From Bacteroidales bacterium (GTDB lineage: Bacteria > Bacteroidota > Bacteroidia > Bacteroidales > JAADJA01), in the NCBI GenBank assembly GCA_020052415.1, contig JAGVPB010000093.1, forward strand, positions 1-64,000: a stretch of 64,000 bases of DNA, in the 5' to 3' direction. The translations under genes and the position numbers were made by a program. Every line of letters starts with the position of its first letter. The first letter of the stretch is position 1. The notes under the pieces were generated by a model. That model was not told the DNA's origin and did no database searches. It worked only from the letters and a program-made list of their open reading frames with translations. Below, in pieces: positions 38,066-46,323 of the stretch.

Positions 38066-39550
38066 CTAATATTTGATAAACTTGCCACTCCCGGAATGGT
38101 TAGTTTTATAGTAATAAATTCCCGATGCAAGTTTTGAAATGTCAATAATTGTAAGATCTTTTGATAATTCTCCCTGGATTACAAGATTCCCATCCATTGA
38201 ATAGATTCGGTAATAATCACTTTTCCGTGGTAAATGAAACTTAAAAAGAATATTATTTTTGGCAGGATTCGGGTATAAATATACTTCAGGATTTAGGGAA
38301 AGTGCAGGCAATCCAACAGAATAATAAAGCAGTTCGGAAATATTAAAATCAACCGGTGGTTTCATATATGCGGGGCTGCCCTCACGATAAACAGAAATCC
38401 TGAATACATCTGTTTCGGGAATAAACTGCATAAACTGTATGTTGCCAATTGAACTGTTTGAGTAATCGCGCATGATCTGCCAGTTTTCATCCTGTCCTAT
38501 TCCAGTTCCGTCTCCCAGAGAGTTCACTACGGCATTATACCTCGGACAATAGTGGTTATGATTATTCCTTTTGATCTCATAGTTTGCAGCATACAAATTG
38601 TCTCCGTTAATGTTGTCGGGATAACTATTGCTTCTGAATGTCAGTAACGGTTCCAGCGGAGCCACCTCCGCCACAAGAGCGATCAGGCTGTCCTGTCCCT
38701 CAGTGGAACGAGCCAGTGCAGTAATGATATAGCCGTCGGCATATCCCATAGGATTTGCATTGATCGCATCCATAACATCCGCAGTATTGTTAGCCCCGTC
38801 ATTGTTATAATCCAGCTTTTCGACAACTTTTCGTAACGTAAGCCATACCGGTTCGAACCCGGCTCCTTGAACAGAAGCGGCTGTGAAATCGCTCATCATG
38901 TGCTGAAAAACAGCAAGGTTCTGATTAAATCCGGAAAGAACACTCATCTGACCTGCAAAACCTATCATGGCCCAAGGTTGTTCATCTGCTTCAGAGGGTA
39001 CATGGATTACCAACACCTGGTTATTGATTAAAGTTGGATGAGGTGTCCAGTCAAGATGCCTTGAAATAACAGATTTTCCATCAAGATCTGTTCCCAGTGT
39101 GGCATCTCCCCAGCTCATCAGGCTTGAACATCCCGGACCATCGGAGCTCATCCCGAGTAACTTCACAATATCGAGGAAAGCATTAAAAACCAGGCCATCA
39201 ATGTAGTCAATGTCCGCGTAATTGTTACCGGCTGCGTTCATTCCTTCGATTACAGCTATTGATTCGTCAATGTATTCCTGATCTATAACAATATCTTCTC
39301 CATCAATGATGATCTGACGGGCAGCATTCATATACGAACCGAAAGTCGGCAACATATAACCGGTAACCATTTCGCTGATTTGCTCGCCCAAAAGAAAGCC
39401 ACTGGCAAATCCACGTTCCTCATGAGTTCCCCAAACATTGATCACGGTAAGATTTGCCGAATCGGAAATAATTACCCCGTTTATATTCTGGGCATTTAGT
39501 ACGTTAAAATTTATAATTGCAAATACAAATACCGGAAGCAGGTGTTTCAT
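38066..39550 (-). CDS. T9SS-secreted Ntn-type hydrolase (C45/phospholipase B-like)
   Basis: The 494-residue protein has a signal peptide (1-20) and resembles the C45 acyltransferase/phospholipase B-like Ntn hydrolases. It shows GTHEERGFASGFLLGEQI, a likely nucleophile C141 in GPGCSSLMSWGDAT and RHLDWTPHPTLIN, which matches the (R/H)NLDW-type motif after the nucleophile. In this family the cysteine becomes N-terminal by self-cleavage. A T9SS sorting domain (VYLYPNPAKNNILFKF ... GIYYYKTNHSG) closes the protein. Substrate unknown: amide or ester bonds in lipids, antibiotics or acylated peptides are possible. Confidence 0.75.
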   Translation of the reverse strand: MKHLLPVFVFAIINFNVLNAQNINGVIISDSANLTVINVWGTHEERGFASGFLLGEQISEMVTGYMLPTFGSYMNAARQIIIDGEDIVIDQEYIDESIAVIEGMNAAGNNYADIDYIDGLVFNAFLDIVKLLGMSSDGPGCSSLMSWGDATLGTDLDGKSVISRHLDWTPHPTLINNQVLVIHVPSEADEQPWAMIGFAGQMSVLSGFNQNLAVFQHMMSDFTAASVQGAGFEPVWLTLRKVVEKLDYNNDGANNTADVMDAINANPMGYADGYIITALARSTEGQDSLIALVAEVAPLEPLLTFRSNSYPDNINGDNLYAANYEIKRNNHNHYCPRYNAVVNSLGDGTGIGQDENWQIMRDYSNSSIGNIQFMQFIPETDVFRISVYREGSPAYMKPPVDFNISELLYYSVGLPALSLNPEVYLYPNPAKNNILFKFHLPRKSDYYRIYSMDGNLVIQGELSKDLTIIDISKLASGIYYYKTNHSGSGKFIKY

Positions 39551-39697
39551 ATTTTATCATTTATTGATTTACAAATTATAAAATCAAAAATACAACAAAT
39601 ACTCATCCACGATACCGGATGATTTTATGTTTGATCCCGTGTGAGAGAAGAAATAAATGTAATTTTCGAAATTGAAAAAGCTGTAGCTGGCGACCTG

Positions 39698-40447
39698 TCA
39701 AAGTTTGATTGCTACCAGGCCATGGTAGGGTAACGCTTTATATATGGATTTGGCTTCATTGGCCGGAATATCAATTCTGATCCACGGATGGTACTCCGGT
39801 ACTTTAAATTTTAAAAGTGATTTGATCAGATAACTGATCTTTTCCTTATGCAAGCGTTTGTTGTATTCCTGGTATTGTACGTTTTTAAGCGTATCAACCT
39901 GGCGAATATCAATCCTGAAATTCCTGTCAAGATAAAGATTAAAGCAAATGGATTCTTTATTTAGGGTATCTGTTTTTGCGACAGGCGGAGCAGTTTCGGT
40001 GGTATCTTTCGGCGCCTGCTTGATGATGAAAGCTTCTTTTGGGAAGGTCGAATAATCCGTTTCAATTTTAAAAGGAGTTGATAAATACTCAAGGTAAGTG
40101 CTCCTTCTGAGCCTTTTAAAAATTTTACTCGACTGCATATATTCTATCCTCGATTTCAATAACATCACCCCCTGCAATTCAAGGGTTACTGTGCTGTCAG
40201 CGAGGTTTATCACCAAACAGACAGAATCGGAATTTAACATTTTTGTTTTTGCTTTGAGAAAAGCTTCTTCTTTTTCAAGGATGAAATATTCATCAGAGCC
40301 ATCCTCTAAATAGGCAGTATCATAATAAGTTTGATTGAGGTTTTTAATAGCTTTTATAGGTGATAAGATGGAGAGAACACTGAAAGTACCAAGGACGGCT
40401 ATGATTAATCCGAAAAAAACAAACAGGATAATGATTCTAATTTTCAT
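39698..40447 (-). CDS. Unknown membrane-anchored envelope protein
   Basis: The 249-residue protein starts with one transmembrane helix (about 4-26, IIILFVFFGLIIAVLGTFS). A mostly beta or mixed extracytoplasmic region follows, with a Pro/Thr-rich break near 145-160 (KDTTETAPPVAKTDT). No known domain is recognised. It is the last gene of a minus-strand envelope cluster beginning with the helical lipoprotein at 43100 and including two L,D-transpeptidases (59-bp gap to the nearer one). A role in cell-wall attachment is inferred from position only. Confidence 0.6.
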   Translation of the reverse strand: MKIRIIILFVFFGLIIAVLGTFSVLSILSPIKAIKNLNQTYYDTAYLEDGSDEYFILEKEEAFLKAKTKMLNSDSVCLVINLADSTVTLELQGVMLLKSRIEYMQSSKIFKRLRRSTYLEYLSTPFKIETDYSTFPKEAFIIKQAPKDTTETAPPVAKTDTLNKESICFNLYLDRNFRIDIRQVDTLKNVQYQEYNKRLHKEKISYLIKSLLKFKVPEYHPWIRIDIPANEAKSIYKALPYHGLVAIKL

Positions 40448-40506
40448 CTTTCAGTAATTGCAAACTATTGGTAAATGAAGTTTATGATTTTTATGATGAT
40501 TGAATT

Positions 40507-41247
40507 TTAATAAATAAAAACTTTCGCACCGGTGCTAAGGGTTTTATATACAGCTTCAAGGTCGGCATCGCCAAGCCTGATGCAGCCGTGTGTGACCGGC
40601 ATTCCAAGAAACCGCTGATAAAGTGTTCCGTGGATCATGTATCCGTCGCCCAGGCTAAGGGCATAATCACCCAGTGTCCCATATTCGAATCTCGAAGGGT
40701 GGTTCGGTGATGGTACCGGCAGTCCTTCTTCAACAAATGCCCAGTCCGGTTTTTTCCAAACCGGCGCTGTTTTTTTCTCCCTTATTTTAAAAATGCCTTT
40801 GGGAGTCCTGAAAATCCATTTTTGCTCCTCTCCTTTTACGAGTAAAGTATAGCTTCCCGTCGAGCAAATTCCTTCTCTCATCAGTTTTTTACCGGAGTAT
40901 AGAAAAAATTTATTTTGAGTTGTATTAACTATCAGGTAAGGGGTCTTAGGCAATTGCTTATCCAATTGCTTTTGCAGGCTGAAAAGCTTTTTTTCTTTTT
41001 CATTTATTTCTTTCGATGAAAGAGAATCCTGCCCGGCCACTACGGAGGATTTCGGTTGGGTAACCGGCATCAGGCTTGCTCCTCCCTCCTGTGCCGCAGG
41101 AAAAACAAAAATGACAAAGGCATAAAAAATCAGCAAGCTCGCAATCATAATAACCGTTCCTGTAACAATATTAACAGTTATCCTGAATTCCTTGGAAGTA
41201 CTGTATCTTTCTTTGGATAAAGCCGAAAATAAAACTGTGCCTGACAC
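40507..41247 (-). CDS. Membrane-anchored L,D-transpeptidase (YkuD)
   Basis: A 246-residue protein with a cytosolic N-terminal tail, one transmembrane helix (about 33-52, IMIASLLIFYAFVIFVF) and a YkuD/ErfK domain (about 95-246). The catalytic Cys is in THGCIRLG, with the upstream His in GYMIHGT. The enzyme transfers between peptidoglycan stem peptides or attaches proteins to mDAP through L,D-bonds. The start is a GTG at 41247; no nearby ATG fits. It sits between a second YkuD protein and an unknown membrane protein. Confidence 0.88.
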   Translation of the reverse strand: MSGTVLFSALSKERYSTSKEFRITVNIVTGTVIMIASLLIFYAFVIFVFPAAQEGGASLMPVTQPKSSVVAGQDSLSSKEINEKEKKLFSLQKQLDKQLPKTPYLIVNTTQNKFFLYSGKKLMREGICSTGSYTLLVKGEEQKWIFRTPKGIFKIREKKTAPVWKKPDWAFVEEGLPVPSPNHPSRFEYGTLGDYALSLGDGYMIHGTLYQRFLGMPVTHGCIRLGDADLEAVYKTLSTGAKVFIY

Positions 41248-41300
41248 TTTATTCGTTTTTAATGTACTATTATTTTATTTAATCTTTAATTTGAATAATA

Positions 41301-42419
41301 TTAAAAATCCACAACATCAGATAATCTTATCAGTGAACCAACTATTGTAACAGTAGTACCCACATCTGTTTCCCTGTAAACGATATCCATCTCAGAATCT
41401 CTCAGGGCCACACAGCCGTCAGTCCAGTTAACTCCTTTTCCTCCGCCGCCATGGATTTCAATCAATCCTCCTATCTGAGCCTTTTTTGATAGTGTTCCTC
41501 TTTTTTTCTCACGGTCGAACCTGTTTTTATCCGTCTCGTTTGGATAGTTTATCATCAGCGCTTTATAATATTTTGTCTTTTTTCCATGAAGTTTTTTTGT
41601 TACATAATAGACACCTTCAGGAGTAGCTTTGTCGCCTTTATAAAGTTTCGCACCTATCCAGTTTTTACCTAATTCAACCTCAAAGGTATGTTTTAATTTA
41701 CCGTTTTTGTATAGATAACATTTTTTAGCGTATTTGTCCACAACCAAGGCTGTGGTTTTATTCTTTTTAGAATTATTTATTGTTGAATTATTCCATTCTG
41801 CCCACAAGGAATAATTGGTAAAATAATCTTTAAGATAAGACTTGACCGATGTAAAAGAGTCATTGAGATACTTTGATGAGCCATCAATTTTTTTCTTGCA
41901 AACAAGGTAATTTTTTAATTTGTAATCATATTTTGCTTCATTCAACAGCATTTTACCTTTTTCATAATCCTGAACAACCTTATTTCTTAAAGGAAGATTC
42001 GAAAACAAATCATCGTATTTCTCAATTGAGCGGCCAAGAGATTTGATCGTAGCGCCCAGCGAAGTATGCAAGTCGCTGGAGTGTGATAGGGCACTGTTCT
42101 TTGCTTCTTTAGCCTTTGAAACGGATAAATCAACAATGGCATTAATGGATGAAAAATCTCTTTTTAAAATGAACTTTGCATTTTCGGCTTTCCACCTGGA
42201 AATTGCAGATTTATAAAGCTTTTCCGATTCAAGGAACAGGGTTGGAGCATACGAATCGGCGCGTACTTTTTTTGCTTCAGAAATAGCGACTCTTGCTTTT
42301 TCAATCTTTTCAAGTGGTGGGACCGGCGTCATTCTCACAAACAGAAAAACAACGGTAGCAGCTATGAGTACAAAGCTTAAAGATATGATCGTGACCTTTG
42401 TTCTTCTTTTCATTGTCAT
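41301..42419 (-). CDS. L,D-transpeptidase with helical DUF4398-like N-terminal part
   Basis: The 372-residue protein has a transmembrane anchor (about 8-28), a helical region (about 35-210: EKARVAISEAKKVRADSYAP ... LYKSAISRWKAENAKF) and a C-terminal YkuD domain (about 225-365) with IHGGGGKGVNWTDGCVALRD, where the TDGC Cys is catalytic. The helical part follows the same EAK-A-(D)-Y-P pattern as the lipoprotein encoded just upstream (LALSEAKAAGADLYLPDQYN), suggesting that the two interact or share ancestry. A second in-frame ATG lies two codons in. Confidence 0.87.
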   Translation of the reverse strand: MTMKRRTKVTIISLSFVLIAATVVFLFVRMTPVPPLEKIEKARVAISEAKKVRADSYAPTLFLESEKLYKSAISRWKAENAKFILKRDFSSINAIVDLSVSKAKEAKNSALSHSSDLHTSLGATIKSLGRSIEKYDDLFSNLPLRNKVVQDYEKGKMLLNEAKYDYKLKNYLVCKKKIDGSSKYLNDSFTSVKSYLKDYFTNYSLWAEWNNSTINNSKKNKTTALVVDKYAKKCYLYKNGKLKHTFEVELGKNWIGAKLYKGDKATPEGVYYVTKKLHGKKTKYYKALMINYPNETDKNRFDREKKRGTLSKKAQIGGLIEIHGGGGKGVNWTDGCVALRDSEMDIVYRETDVGTTVTIVGSLIRLSDVVDF

Positions 42420-42440
42420 TTTACAAATTCTGCCTTAAAT

Positions 42441-42472
42441 AAAACCCCGGAAAGAACCTTCCCGGGGCTTTT
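42441..42472 (-). terminator. Terminator after the helical lipoprotein gene
   Basis: CCCCGG (42445-42450) and CCGGGG (42462-42467), flanked by A and T runs, form a strong bidirectional-type hairpin 30-60 bases after the lipoprotein stop. It may lower transcription into the downstream L,D-transpeptidase genes, so the lipoprotein can be made in excess. Confidence 0.75.
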
Positions 42473-42503
42473 ATTTTATCAGACGATGATTTGTCTATAC
42501 TTA

Positions 42504-43100
42504 TTACTTTCCACCCTTCTTTTTAGCAATTGCTGCTTCAAGTTCAGCCTTAATTGATGCGGCTTTTTCTTTTGCAGCATTTACTTTGCTCTGGGCAGCC
42601 AGCAAATCACCACTTGCAAGTAGTCCGCTAACTTCGGTAGCAGTAGTTTCAAGAACTGAAAGTTCGCTTGTGATTGCATCCAATACTTCTTTACCTTCTT
42701 TGCCGCGAGGGGCTTTTGCGAGTAATTCTTTATCTTCTGCAAGAAGTGCTGTTACTTCAGTAAGCGTATTTTCGACTTCAAGTTTGATTTCGTTTTTACG
42801 TACTTCTGTATTTGCTTTTACTTCACCAGCTTTAACTTTAACGGCTTCGAGCTGTTTAACGCTTTCCCCGTAACGGGCAAACCATTTTGATTTCTTAGCT
42901 TCGATAGTCTGCATTGCAACGTTCATTGAATCCTGAACTGCATTGTATTGATCCGGCAGATATAGGTCTGCTCCGGCAGCTTTTGCTTCGCTTAAAGCAA
43001 GAGTTGCAGCGTCAATTTCTACTTGTGGCGGTTTATTACAACTTGTCATAAATGCCACGGTAATAACGGTAATTAAGCTTAATAAAATTCTGTTTTTCAT
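42504..43100 (-). CDS. Helical outer-membrane lipoprotein (DUF4398-like) ending in Lys
   Basis: A 198-residue lipoprotein. The lipobox ends at C21 (VAFMTSCNKPPQ). The rest is almost entirely charged helix (LALSEAKAAG, EVKANTEVRKNEIKLEVENT), and the chain ends IAKKKGGK with a C-terminal lysine. A strong ribosome binding site (GGAGGT, 7 bases before the ATG) is unusual for this genome and implies high expression. Followed by its own terminator and then two L,D-transpeptidases. This organisation recalls Braun lipoprotein (Lpp), a coiled-coil lipoprotein fixed to peptidoglycan by its C-terminal Lys through L,D-transpeptidases. The comparison is inference; Lpp is much shorter. Confidence 0.8.
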   Translation of the reverse strand: MKNRILLSLITVITVAFMTSCNKPPQVEIDAATLALSEAKAAGADLYLPDQYNAVQDSMNVAMQTIEAKKSKWFARYGESVKQLEAVKVKAGEVKANTEVRKNEIKLEVENTLTEVTALLAEDKELLAKAPRGKEGKEVLDAITSELSVLETTATEVSGLLASGDLLAAQSKVNAAKEKAASIKAELEAAIAKKKGGK

Positions 43101-43284
43101 GATGTTACCTCCAGTATTAATTTTAAATATTTAATTATTATTAGGTGTGAATTTACAATTTATTTCTTTTCCTTGCGGAAGATTAAAAATCAATGCTTTC
43201 AAAAAACGATTTCAAAATTAATGCTATTTAGACGAAGAAATACAAAAAAGTAACAATTTTTTTTAGATTTTTTAATTTGAATCA

Positions 43285-43313
43285 TTGAGGTATGATAACA
43301 ATGCTTAACTTCG
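43285..43313 (+). promoter_or_regulatory. Candidate promoter of the ECF sigma gene
   Basis: TTG at 43285-43287, then 18 bases, then TAACTTCG at 43306-43313, near the Bacteroidota -33/-7 pattern. About 25 bases before the ATG at 43339. Confidence 0.4.
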
Positions 43314-43338
43314 CCCTTGCTAAAATTCGTATTAAAGG

Positions 43339-43911
43339 ATGAATACTGATCAGTATAAATCACTTAAGGATGAAGAAATAGTTTCTATTATTATCAATGA
43401 AAATAAAAATGATTTATTTCAGATTTTGTATGAAAGATTTAATAGAAAGGTCCATGACAAATGTTATGGCCTCCTGAAAAACAAGGAATTGACCGATGAT
43501 TCGGTTCAGAATATTTTCGAGAAAACCTTTGAAAAGTTACCTTCTTTTAAAGGAAATTCATCATTTTCCTCATGGCTATATTCGGTATCCTATAATTATT
43601 GTATAGATTTGTTACGTGTTAAAAATAAATTACATTACCCAAACTGGAACAGCAGTAACGAAATTCCTGAGATTATTGATGAAACTGAAGAAGACCTTAC
43701 TGAGATCAATTATAAACGGCTATTAAAAATCTTTGATTTAATCCATCCTGAAGAAAAAGCGCTCCTGCTTATGAAATATAATGATGAACTTCCGATCAGT
43801 GAGATTGGAATTTCTCTTCGTATCAGTGAAAGTGCTGCTAAAATGAGAATCAAAAGAGCACGTGCACGGGTAGTGTTTTTATATAAAAAAATCTACTCCG
43901 ATACGTATTAA
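43339..43911 (+). CDS. ECF-type RNA polymerase sigma factor
   Basis: A 190-residue group 4 sigma-70 factor. Region 2 (residues about 30-95: ILYERFNRKVHDKCYGLLKN ... FSSWLYSVSYNYCIDLLR) and region 4 (about 125-185: LLLMKYNDELPISEIGISLRISESAAKMRIKRAR) are both complete. No FecR-type anti-sigma factor is adjacent. The next gene is a small PepSY-like protein. Target promoters are unknown, but the divergent neighbour is the envelope lipoprotein cluster, so envelope stress is one option. Confidence 0.9.
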   Translation: MNTDQYKSLKDEEIVSIIINENKNDLFQILYERFNRKVHDKCYGLLKNKELTDDSVQNIFEKTFEKLPSFKGNSSFSSWLYSVSYNYCIDLLRVKNKLHYPNWNSSNEIPEIIDETEEDLTEINYKRLLKIFDLIHPEEKALLLMKYNDELPISEIGISLRISESAAKMRIKRARARVVFLYKKIYSDTY

Positions 43912-43959
43912 TTTTGTGACCGAACACCAAAATTTCCGTCTTAATACAAAATTTTACGA

Positions 43960-44358
43960 GTGAAAAGACTTATCAGAAATCTGTTTCTACGTAAATCTCT
44001 TAGATTGCCAAAAACTGTTATCAGGGGATTTAGTGACCATTTTAATACATCTAAGAATATTGAATGGTCTAAAATTGGAAAGATTTATGAAGTCTTATTT
44101 TATGATAATGATACTGAAAAAATTGCCCGGTACGATAAAAAGGGTAACCTGATTGAAGTCCGGACCAATATCGCCCCTCATTTACTTCCTGAAAATATCA
44201 AACCAGTTGCGGAAAATAAAGGTGAAATCATGAATTCAATCCTAATCAACAAACCGGATTCATTATTCTATGAAGTAATTGTCAGAGAAAATCCGCTAAA
44301 GCGAATCATGTTATTGATGAACGACAAAGCAGAAATCCTCGAACTGAAAGTACTCTGA
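43960..44358 (+). CDS. Small PepSY-like protein
   Basis: A 132-residue protein starting with GTG at 43960. It shows one PepSY-like/BLIP-like unit (IRGFSDHFNTSKNIEWSKIG, KIYEVLFYDNDTEKIARYDK, KGNLIEVRTNI), a short beta-rich module often found in Bacteroidota periplasmic proteins. No convincing signal peptide is seen (KRLIRNLFLRKSLRL is basic and weakly hydrophobic). It follows the ECF sigma gene by 48 bp, and its end nearly touches arsM on the other strand. Function unknown. Confidence 0.6.
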   Translation: MKRLIRNLFLRKSLRLPKTVIRGFSDHFNTSKNIEWSKIGKIYEVLFYDNDTEKIARYDKKGNLIEVRTNIAPHLLPENIKPVAENKGEIMNSILINKPDSLFYEVIVRENPLKRIMLLMNDKAEILELKVL

Positions 44359-44362
44359 AAAT

Positions 44363-45154
44363 TTAATTTGCATGTTTATCCGGATTGCAGCAGCAGTTTT
44401 CTGCAGAGCATTCGGAAGGTTTTTCCCCAATTAAAGTCACGTTAAAAATTCCTTCATCGGTATAAATATCCTTGTATCTTTCAACCTCTTCAGAGCTAAG
44501 GTATTTGTGGAAAATATCATCAGGGAGGTAAACTTTGCTCATTTCTACAATTTCAACATTAACAAAACCGGTTCTTCTGAAATAATCCATGAAATCGTTG
44601 ATTTTTTCAGCACCTGCAATACATCCGGCAAGTTCAGCACCATCTTTTCTTAATCCATCAGGTATTTGCTGCAGTATTACAAAATCCGAAACACAAACAT
44701 ATCCGTTATGCCGGGCTATCCTGTACATTTCGTCGGCTACTTTTTGCTTATTTTCCTGGAGGTTAAAAACACAATTGGATAATACAATATCAGCATATTC
44801 TTTCGGTAAGGGAACACTGTTTATGTCGCCATGCCGGAATTCCACGTTATTGATGCTCAATTGGTCCATATAATCGCGGGCGGTGTTAATATTCTTTTCG
44901 GAAATGTCAATACCCATAACCTTACCGGTAGGTCCAATAACCTGGGCAGCAGTAAAACAATCGTTCCCGGTTCCTGAACCGAATTCAACAACCCTGTCAC
45001 CCTGCCTTAGAATTTGGAACCGAACAGGTAATTCATTTTGTTCGTGAGTGTGATTGTGTTCATGACCGTGGCATCCGCATCCGCCGGATCCACAAGCGCA
45101 GGCACTTTCCTGAACCTGTTCCTTTTGTTCTATTACTTTTATATTTTCTTCCAT
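44363..45154 (-). CDS. arsM: Arsenite S-adenosylmethionine methyltransferase
   Basis: ArsM methylates As(III) with SAM to volatile or less toxic forms. The 263-residue protein carries the SAM motif VVEFGSGTGNDCFTAAQ, whose Cys (C66) is one of the conserved arsenic-binding cysteines, NCVFNL, and a second conserved Cys in LAGCIAGA. The N-terminus has a metal-rich tail (CACGSGGCGCHGHEHNHTHE, about residues 19-38) and the C-terminus another Cys cluster (ENCCCNPDK). Both are outside the usual core and may bind metalloid. It is downstream of arsR in the same direction (105-bp gap), so repression by ArsR is probable. Confidence 0.9.
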   Translation of the reverse strand: MEENIKVIEQKEQVQESACACGSGGCGCHGHEHNHTHEQNELPVRFQILRQGDRVVEFGSGTGNDCFTAAQVIGPTGKVMGIDISEKNINTARDYMDQLSINNVEFRHGDINSVPLPKEYADIVLSNCVFNLQENKQKVADEMYRIARHNGYVCVSDFVILQQIPDGLRKDGAELAGCIAGAEKINDFMDYFRRTGFVNVEIVEMSKVYLPDDIFHKYLSSEEVERYKDIYTDEGIFNVTLIGEKPSECSAENCCCNPDKHAN

Positions 45155-45192
45155 TTTAAATTGTTTTTTCCATTATTACTATATCGTTCAGG

Positions 45193-45260
45193 GTTCTGTG
45201 TTTTTAGTTCTGAGTTCAGGATTTGAAAAAACCGACAACCCGGAACCCGGAACACAGAAC
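45193..45260. repeat. Inverted repeat between arsR and arsM
   Basis: GTTCTGTGTT (45193-45202) and AACACAGAAC (45251-45260) are perfectly inverted. Within them lie GTTCTGAGTTCAGG and CCCGGAACCCGGAAC words of the low-complexity type seen in other gaps of this window (47095-47130, 47555-47590, 52288-52320). The right arm touches the arsR stop. Confidence 0.55.
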
Positions 45261-45598
45261 TATTTCTTACATCCGCATGTTAGCTCGTGCAATCCATCAT
45301 TAAAAAAACTATCCATAGCTCCTTTATACATCAGGAGCATTTCAGTGTTGACTTTGTAGCAAACCTGCACTCCCGTTACTTCATATTCTACTAATCCCAG
45401 ATTTCTGAGTTCCTGAAGATGTTGGGATACTGTAGTCCGGCTGAGAGGTAATTCACTTGCAATATCACCCGATTTGCAGGTACAGCATTTGGATAAATGC
45501 TGAAGAATAGCCAGACGTGCCGGGTGCGACAGTACTTTAGCAAATTTTGCCACCTCCTGTAATCCTGATTCAAATGCGACTGATTTCGTATATGTCAT
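45260..45598 (-). CDS. arsR: ArsR-family metalloregulator
   Basis: A 112-residue winged-helix repressor. The metalloid site resembles the ArsR alpha3 type: cysteines C38, C39 and C41 (LSKCCTCKSGDIA). The recognition helix is in LSRTTVSQHLQELRNLGL. Two more cysteines close the chain (TCGCKK). It should leave DNA when arsenite or antimonite binds, allowing arsRM transcription. The start at 45598 lies 12 bases from a perfect 7-bp inverted repeat that fits an operator. Confidence 0.92.
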   Translation of the reverse strand: MTYTKSVAFESGLQEVAKFAKVLSHPARLAILQHLSKCCTCKSGDIASELPLSRTTVSQHLQELRNLGLVEYEVTGVQVCYKVNTEMLLMYKGAMDSFFNDGLHELTCGCKK

Positions 45599-45610
45599 AG
45601 CATTTTAAAA

Positions 45611-45632
45611 TATGACGCAAACATACGTCATA
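45611..45632. promoter_or_regulatory. Candidate ArsR operator
   Basis: TATGACG (45611-45617) and CGTCATA (45626-45632) form a perfect 7-bp inverted repeat with an 8-base spacer, just upstream of the arsR ATG. A further half-site-like TATGTCATA overlaps the start codon. Confidence 0.6.
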
Positions 45633-45685
45633 ATATTCTATCTGCCAAAAAAATTATTAAAAGTCAAAAAAATTTTATCTTTTTC

Positions 45686-45715
45686 TTGTTTATAAAATAA
45701 ATTACTTTATTTTTG
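45686..45715 (+). promoter_or_regulatory. Promoter of the membrane-protein/regulator pair
   Basis: TTG (45686-45688), a 19-base spacer and TATTTTTG (45708-45715) match the Bacteroidota primary promoter exactly. The 13-base word TTTATAAAATAAA occurs at 45689-45701 and 45723-45735 on either side of the -7 box, a possible operator pair. Confidence 0.65.
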
Positions 45716-45739
45716 TAGCTTATTTATAAAATAAAAAAT

Positions 45740-46321
45740 ATGGAAACAAATTTGACAGAACAGGAAAGTTTTAAAATCATTCAGGAAATGATTGCAACTT
45801 CAAAGAACAAAATCAAGGACAACAGTTTTTTCTTTCTTCTGTGGGGTTGGATGGTATTAATCGCCAGCCTGTCCCATTACACCTTTCTAAGAATAAATAT
45901 TGGCTATGAATATGCTTATTTGCCCTGGCCTATTCTCATGTTTGGCGGGATGATCATTTCTGTTATCGCAGGAATCAGGTTAGGAAAGCAGGCAAAGGTG
46001 ATTTCGCATTTTGATAAAATGATGATGTTTCTGTGGTGGGGATTTTGCATCACGCTTTTTATAGTCCTCATTGTTGCGTCATTTGGAAAAATCTCATGGG
46101 AATCGGCTTATGCATTGATCATCGCATTATACGGACTGGGTACATTTGTTTCAGGCGGAGTCTTAAAATTTAAGCCGCTCATCATTGGTGGAATTGCGAG
46201 TTGGATTATTTCGGTGGTTGCATTATTTGTTGCACCCGTTAACGTGTTATTGCTGATCGCCCTATCCATTATTGTGGCTTATCTTATTCCTGGCTATATG
46301 TTGAAATCAAAAGAAAATTAA
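45740..46321 (+). CDS. Multi-pass inner-membrane protein
   Basis: The 193-residue protein has a short N-terminal amphipathic stretch and about five hydrophobic segments (e.g. FFFLLWGWMVLIASLSHYTF, LPWPILMFGGMIISVIAGI, WWGFCITLFIVLIVASF, LIIGGIASWIISVVALFV, LLIALSIIVAYLIPGYML). No known family is recognised. It is followed by a winged-helix regulator 2 bp downstream; such membrane protein/regulator pairs recur in Bacteroidota. Confidence 0.75.
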   Translation: METNLTEQESFKIIQEMIATSKNKIKDNSFFFLLWGWMVLIASLSHYTFLRINIGYEYAYLPWPILMFGGMIISVIAGIRLGKQAKVISHFDKMMMFLWWGFCITLFIVLIVASFGKISWESAYALIIALYGLGTFVSGGVLKFKPLIIGGIASWIISVVALFVAPVNVLLLIALSIIVAYLIPGYMLKSKEN

Positions 46322-46323
46322 TT

